Origin: Pseudomonadaceae bacterium UBA836
Lineage (GTDB): Bacteria > Pseudomonadota > Gammaproteobacteria > Pseudomonadales > Pseudomonadaceae
Length of the DNA: 20,235 bases
Assembly: GCA_002296055.1 (NCBI GenBank)
Contig: DBHE01000220.1
Span: 1-20,235 of the forward strand
Direction of reading: 5' to 3'
Shown here: piece after piece, positions 16,441 to 20,235 of the stretch
Layout of the letters: every line of letters starts with the position of its first letter
Position numbering within the stretch: the stretch's first letter is position 1
Position numbers and translations under genes: made by a program
Notes under the pieces: model-generated
The model's database searches: none
What the model was told of the DNA's origin: nothing
Seen by the model: the letters and a program-made list of their open reading frames with translations, nothing else

Positions 16441-16458
16441 GCCCCAGGCGGAGAATCC

Positions 16459-17244
16459 ATGGCACGTGGCGAGGCCACTCGTTCAATCAGTCAGGCCGAC
16501 CTGTTGCGGTTGCTTCAGGAGGCGCGCCACTGGCTTGCCTCGCCGGCCGGCATGATGCTGCTGGATGCCGAGCGGGCGGTACAGCGCGAGGTGCTGCCGG
16601 CGTGCTTCGGTCAGCACATGGTGCAGTACGGGCTGGCTCCGCAGCTGCTTACGCCGGAGGTGCGCGTGCTGCGTCACTGCTGGTTGCTGGATATGAACGG
16701 TGAAGGGGGCAGTATTGCGTCGGAAGAAGCCCACTGGCCCTTTGCGCCGCAAGCGCTGGACGTGGTGGTTTTGCACCATGGGTTGGATTTCAGTCTGTCG
16801 CCGCGGGCTTTGCTACGCGAGGCCAGCCAAGCCGTTCGGGCGGGCGGCCACCTGCTGATTTTTGGCTTCAACCCGCTGAGCACTTGGGGCTGGCAGCACT
16901 ACCTGGGGCGTGACTGGTTTGGTGAGGCCGGCTTTGTCAGTCCGGCGCGGTTGGAGGACTGGCTGGAGTTGCTCGGCTTTGCGGTGGAGAAACGTTTGGA
17001 TGGGTGTTATCGTCCGCCGCTTGCATCGCCGACCTGGCTGCAGCGCCTGGCTTTCCTCGAATCCTTCGGACAGCGTGGTGGGCTGCCCGGCGGCGGATTT
17101 TACTGCCTGCTGGCGCGCCGCCAGATGCTCGGTGCGACACCGCAGCGCGAGCGCGGCCGGGTCTTTCCCACGTTGGTGATGCCGCCTCTGGCTGCCGGCA
17201 GCCGGCGGGCGCAGAAACGGAATGGTCATGACCCAAGCGATTGA
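16459..17244 (+). CDS. yafS: YafS-type SAM-dependent methyltransferase-like protein
   Basis: 261-residue cytosolic protein. The start at 16459 has GGAG five bases upstream; an ATG at 16429 would add ten residues without support. The middle matches the C-terminal half of a class I methyltransferase fold: [20 protein letters not shown] (about motifs II-III), then [20 protein letters not shown]. The usual glycine-rich SAM-binding motif I (GxGxG) is not visible: the equivalent stretch reads [14 protein letters not shown]. coli YafS, as I recall it, also lacks a clear motif I, so this looks like a family trait rather than decay. YafS sits beside gloB and rnhA/dnaQ in E. coli too. Substrate unknown. 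It overlaps rnhA by 17 bases, which suggests coupled translation. Confidence 0.82.
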   Translation: MARGEATRSISQADLLRLLQEARHWLASPAGMMLLDAERAVQREVLPACFGQHMVQYGLAPQLLTPEVRVLRHCWLLDMNGEGGSIASEEAHWPFAPQALDVVVLHHGLDFSLSPRALLREASQAVRAGGHLLIFGFNPLSTWGWQHYLGRDWFGEAGFVSPARLEDWLELLGFAVEKRLDGCYRPPLASPTWLQRLAFLESFGQRGGLPGGGFYCLLARRQMLGATPQRERGRVFPTLVMPPLAAGSRRAQKRNGHDPSD

Positions 17245-17680
17245 AATCTTTACCGATGGTGCCTGCAAGGGCAATCCTGGACCGGGTGGCTGGGGCGTGT
17301 TGTTGCGACTGGGCGAGCATGAAAAACGCCTGTACGGCGGCGAACTGGAAACCACCAACAACCGCATGGAGCTGTTGGCTGCCATTCGTGGCCTGGAAGC
17401 GCTCAAACGCCCGGCGTCGGTGATCCTGACCACGGATTCGCAGTACGTCATGAAGGGCGTACGCGAGTGGATGCCCAACTGGAAAAAGCGTGGCTGGAAA
17501 ACGGCCAGCAAGCAGCCGGTAAAAAACGTCGATCTGTGGCAGCAACTCGATGCGCTGGTCAGCCAGCATGAGGTTGAGTGGCGCTGGGTGCGTGGGCACA
17601 CAGGGCACCGGGAGAACGAGCTGGCCGACGAGCTGGCCAACATGGGTGTGCAGTACATCCTCAGTGAACGGAAGGGTTAA
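17228..17680 (+). CDS. rnhA: Ribonuclease HI
   Basis: 150-residue cytosolic endonuclease that cuts the RNA strand of RNA-DNA hybrids, removing R-loops and primers. The N-terminus is [19 protein letters not shown]. With the start at 17228 the catalytic residues fall at E. coli positions: D10, E48 (NNRMELLAA) and D70 (LTTDSQYV), with the last aspartate in [11 protein letters not shown] and histidine in VRGHTGH. The basic handle [17 protein letters not shown] is present. The ATG at 17222 is also possible, but 17228 has CGGA at better spacing. It starts inside yafS and ends 3 bases before dnaQ on the same strand. In E. coli rnhA and dnaQ are divergent, so the tandem layout here is the Pseudomonas-type arrangement. 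Confidence 0.97.
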   Translation: MTQAIEIFTDGACKGNPGPGGWGVLLRLGEHEKRLYGGELETTNNRMELLAAIRGLEALKRPASVILTTDSQYVMKGVREWMPNWKKRGWKTASKQPVKNVDLWQQLDALVSQHEVEWRWVRGHTGHRENELADELANMGVQYILSERKG

Positions 17681-17683
17681 AGC

Positions 17684-18409
17684 ATGCGTGAAGTGGTACT
17701 GGATACCGAAACAACGGGTATCGAGCACAAGGAAGGGCATCGGATTATCGAGATCGGCTGTGTGGAGGTGATTGGCCGACGCCTGACCGGGCGGCACTAT
17801 CACGTCTACATCAACCCCGAGCGAGACATCGATGAAGGCGCCCAGGCGGTGCACGGTATTTCCAGCGAGTTTCTTGCGGACAAGCCGCTTTTCGCCGATA
17901 TCGCCGATGACTTCATGAACTTCATCAGCGGGGCTCGACTGGTTATCCATAATGCCGCATTTGACGTTGGCTTTATCGACAGTGAGCTGACCCGGCTCAA
18001 TCGCGGCCATGGTGTCGTGGCGGAGCACTGCTCTGTGCTGGATACCCTGGCCATGGCGCGGGAAAAGCACCCTGGTCAGCGCAACAGCTTGGACGCCCTG
18101 TGTAAGCGCTACGGAGTAGATAACTCGCAACGAGACCTGCACGGCGCCTTGCTCGATGCCGAGATCCTGGCAGATGTCTACCTGACCATGACCGGCGGTC
18201 AGACCGCGCTGTCGCTGGCCGCTAACGGCCAAGGCGATGGCGAGGGCGGTAACACCGCCAGCGCAATTCGTCGCATCGACCCGGCGCTACGCCAGAAGCT
18301 GCAGGTGCTGCGCGCCAGCGACGCCGAGCTGCAGGCCCACGAGGCGCGTCTGGATGCGCTGGAAAAGGCGGCCGGCTTCGCCTTTTGGCGCGGTGCGCCA
18401 GAGCAGTAG
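17684..18409 (+). CDS. dnaQ: DNA polymerase III epsilon subunit (3'-5' proofreading exonuclease)
   Basis: 241-residue proofreading subunit of the replicative polymerase core. The DEDDh exonuclease domain (1-~180) has Exo I D7-T-E9-T-T-G, Exo II HNAAFDVGFID, and Exo III HGALLDAE with the catalytic histidine and aspartate. A Gly-rich linker (~185-200, NGQGDGEGGNTAS) leads to the C-terminal segment that binds the alpha subunit. That segment contains RRIDPALRQKLQVLRASDAELQAHEARLDALEK, quoted here only as a landmark, with HEARLDALEK the most typical part. Its ribosome binding site (AAGGG) overlaps the end of rnhA, 3 bases upstream of the start region. A strong terminator follows. Confidence 0.96.
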   Translation: MREVVLDTETTGIEHKEGHRIIEIGCVEVIGRRLTGRHYHVYINPERDIDEGAQAVHGISSEFLADKPLFADIADDFMNFISGARLVIHNAAFDVGFIDSELTRLNRGHGVVAEHCSVLDTLAMAREKHPGQRNSLDALCKRYGVDNSQRDLHGALLDAEILADVYLTMTGGQTALSLAANGQGDGEGGNTASAIRRIDPALRQKLQVLRASDAELQAHEARLDALEKAAGFAFWRGAPEQ

Positions 18410-18445
18410 GGTTGAGCTGCTGGCGCCAGCCTTGTTAGCTGATAC

Positions 18446-18474
18446 AAAAACGCCCCGCTGAGCGGGGCGTTTTG
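18446..18474. terminator. Bidirectional intrinsic terminator between dnaQ and nhaB
   Basis: CGCCCCGC (18451-18458), loop TGA, and GCGGGGCG (18462-18469) form a perfect stem flanked by five A on the left (18446-18450) and four T on the right (18470-18473). It serves dnaQ on the plus strand and nhaB, whose stop is at 18492, on the minus strand. Confidence 0.88.
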
Positions 18475-18491
18475 CGTTGGCAGGTTGTCTG

Positions 18492-19985
18492 TTACAGCCA
18501 ATAGGTCACTGCAAACAACCCCACACAGCCCAGCACCAGCGTGTAGGGCAGCGCCATAAACACCATGCGGCCGTAGGACAGGCGCACCAGCGGTGCGATA
18601 GCTGAGGTCAGCAGAAATAGAAAGGCCGCCTGACCGTTGGGGGTTGCCACGCTGGGTAGGTTGGTGCCGGTATTGATGGCGATAGCCAGACGCTCGAATT
18701 GCAAAGGCGTGATCTCACCGGCATCCAGCGCCTGTTTCACTTCGCTGATGTAAACGGTAGCGACGAACACGTTGTCGCTGATCATCGATAGCACGCCGTT
18801 GGCTATGAAGAACATGCTGGGTTGCTGTTCGGGCGGCAAGGCCAGCACTGCGTGGATCACCGGGCTGAACAGGTGCTGCTCGTGGATCACCGCCACAATG
18901 GCAAAAAACACCACCAGCAGCGAAGTGAACGGCAGTGCTTCCTGAAACGCCTTGCCAATCTGGTGCTCGTCGGTGATGCCGTTGAATGAGGCGATCAGAA
19001 TGATCACCATCAGGCCGATAAATCCGACCTCGGCCAAATGCAGCGCCAGACCGATAACCAGCAGCACGGCGGCGAGTGCCTGAATCAGCAGTGCTGCACG
19101 TTGCGGCCCCCGGCGTTTGGCTTGCTCGGCGGTGGCAAAATCCTCCAGCACTCGGCGCACCGGGCGCGGTAAACGAGCGCCGTAGCCAAACCAACTGGTC
19201 TTCTCCAGCAGCAGGCAGGTAACCAGTCCGCAGGCCAGTACGGGCATGCTGACCGGCGCCATCAAAAGGAAGAACTCAACAAAGTCCCAGCCCGCAACGC
19301 CGGCAATCAACAGGTTCTGTGGCTCGCCCACCAGGGTGCAGACGCCACCCAGCGCGGTGCCTACCGCGCCGTGCATCAGCAGGCTTCGCAGAAAGGCGCG
19401 AAACTGCTCCAAGTGCTCCCGTTGACGTGGATCCTCGTCAGGGTCCAGGGTGCCATCGTCGCCGGGCACGGTGGAGGCGACCTTGTGGTAAACGCCGTAA
19501 AAACCGACTGCGACCGTGATGATGACGGCGGTAACCGTCAGCGCATCGAGAAACGCTGACAACACGGCGGCAACCAGGCAGAACAGCAACGCCAGCACGG
19601 ATTTGGAGCGTACACCGAGGATTAGCTTGGTGAAGGTCAGTAGCAACAGGTCCTTCATGAAGTAGATGCCCGCGACCATAAACATCAGCAGCAGGATCAC
19701 CGGAAAGTTGCCGAGCACTTCACGGTAGAGCGCGTCGGGCGTGGTCATGCCGATGAGCAAGGCCTCCAGCGCCAGCAGGCCACCGGGCAGAAGGGGGTAG
19801 CATTTAAGCGCCATCGCGAGGGTGAAGATAAACTCCACCACCAGCAGCCAGCCGGTCAGGTAGGGGCCAAGCAACCACATGGCCAGCGGGTTGAGCAGCA
19901 AGAAGGCGACAATGGTGCGCTTGTACCAACCCGGCGCTTGGCCGAGAAAGTTCTGCGCCAACGCCGGGATAAGGGCATCAGACAT
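18492..19985 (-). CDS. nhaB: Na+/H+ antiporter NhaB
   Basis: 497-residue polytopic inner-membrane antiporter (about 12 helices), close to the 513 residues of E. coli NhaB. It expels Na+ in exchange for H+ for salt and alkali tolerance. Family blocks visible are the N-terminal [37 protein letters not shown] and [14 protein letters not shown], whose aspartate belongs to the conserved membrane core. Others are [32 protein letters not shown] and [21 protein letters not shown] cytosolic loop at ~175-195 ([19 protein letters not shown]) is acidic. The ATG at 19985 has AGGAC eight bases upstream. It stands alone, bounded downstream by the dnaQ terminator. P. aeruginosa has nhaB near dnaQ as well. 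Confidence 0.96.
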   Translation of the reverse strand: MSDALIPALAQNFLGQAPGWYKRTIVAFLLLNPLAMWLLGPYLTGWLLVVEFIFTLAMALKCYPLLPGGLLALEALLIGMTTPDALYREVLGNFPVILLLMFMVAGIYFMKDLLLLTFTKLILGVRSKSVLALLFCLVAAVLSAFLDALTVTAVIITVAVGFYGVYHKVASTVPGDDGTLDPDEDPRQREHLEQFRAFLRSLLMHGAVGTALGGVCTLVGEPQNLLIAGVAGWDFVEFFLLMAPVSMPVLACGLVTCLLLEKTSWFGYGARLPRPVRRVLEDFATAEQAKRRGPQRAALLIQALAAVLLVIGLALHLAEVGFIGLMVIILIASFNGITDEHQIGKAFQEALPFTSLLVVFFAIVAVIHEQHLFSPVIHAVLALPPEQQPSMFFIANGVLSMISDNVFVATVYISEVKQALDAGEITPLQFERLAIAINTGTNLPSVATPNGQAAFLFLLTSAIAPLVRLSYGRMVFMALPYTLVLGCVGLFAVTYWL

Positions 19986-20235
19986 GGTTAAAGTCCTGTT
20001 TTAAATGGGAAAGTGCGTTGAGCAGCAGGCTGGGGGGGCAGCGGGCTGTTCGATGAACTCTCTCTGAGCGGTCGGGAGCTTAGCGCAAATCGAGCTGTGG
20101 TGTGGCCCGTCGATGGTCTTGGTCCAGTGCGCTTTTAGTCCCGGTCAGTGCCGGCTTATCAGTCCAGCAGGTCGCATTTTCAGTATCTTAGGCTGCTTTG
20201 CTGAGTTTTTGGCCCGGATCCCCAGATAGAAAACC
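19986..20235 (-). promoter_or_regulatory. Non-coding leader upstream of nhaB
   Basis: 250 bases with no gene that I can support, running to the window edge. On the minus strand, CTGAAA and GATAAG lie 17 bases apart around 20155-20185 (each 4 of 6 against the sigma-70 consensus). That would give a leader of about 165 bases; this is weak evidence. A run of seven G at 20031-20037 (C on the coding strand) is the only other distinctive element. I saw no riboswitch that I could name. Confidence 0.3.

Noticed and set aside
16937..18232. Long minus-strand frame (431 codons) opposite yafS, rnhA and dnaQ
   Set aside because: It crosses three well-supported genes on the other strand, has no family motif and no ribosome binding site context.
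1..20235. CRISPR arrays, tRNA/rRNA genes, insertion sequences, phage or toxin-antitoxin genes
   Set aside because: I looked for regular repeats, cloverleaf-like sequence, transposase motifs and terminal inverted repeats on both strands and saw none.

Overview
The window reads as a stretch of core chromosome from a GC-rich gammaproteobacterium of the Pseudomonas lineage (Pseudomonas or Halopseudomonas-like). The best evidence is gene order. From 5567 rightward it carries fabI, a yej/npp peptide transporter with two binding proteins, mltD, gloB, a yafS-type methyltransferase, rnhA and dnaQ, then nhaB. I recall this order from the P. aeruginosa PA1806-PA1820 region. I see no insertion sequences, tRNAs, rRNAs, CRISPR arrays or phage genes.

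Region 1 (1-2694, + strand) is a compact signalling operon. Two small exported PepSY-domain proteins are followed by an OmpR-type response regulator and a PhoQ-like sensor kinase, joined by overlapping stop and start codons. The layout resembles the cation-sensing bqsPQRS/carPQRS modules of Pseudomonas.

Region 2 (2695-5460) holds a convergent, apparently active EAL-domain c-di-GMP phosphodiesterase (- strand) and a divergent ammonium transporter (+ strand). Their shared 393-base spacer carries a good sigma-54 promoter match facing the transporter, a second sigma-54-like (or TATAAT-type) promoter facing the phosphodiesterase, and two NtrC-like dyads. This is the most interesting regulatory region in the window: it suggests that nitrogen status may control a c-di-GMP enzyme.

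Region 3 (5460-13980) opens with a bidirectional terminator. Beyond it lies a minus-strand operon, yejA1-yejA2-yejB-yejE-yejF-fabI, with gaps of 1 to 17 bases. It encodes an oligopeptide ABC importer with two tandem substrate-binding proteins, followed by the enoyl-ACP reductase of fatty acid synthesis.

Region 4 (13980-18473) contains mltD (lipoprotein lytic transglycosylase with three LysM domains, with its own strong sigma-70-type promoter) and gloB on the minus strand. yafS, rnhA and dnaQ lie divergently on the plus strand and end at a second bidirectional terminator.

Region 5 (18474-20235) holds nhaB, a Na+/H+ antiporter, on the minus strand, with a 250-base upstream leader that runs to the window edge.

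Most of the window is ordinary housekeeping sequence. I did not find a convincing undescribed system. The hypotheses most worth testing are the amt/EAL control region and the PepSY-linked two-component operon.
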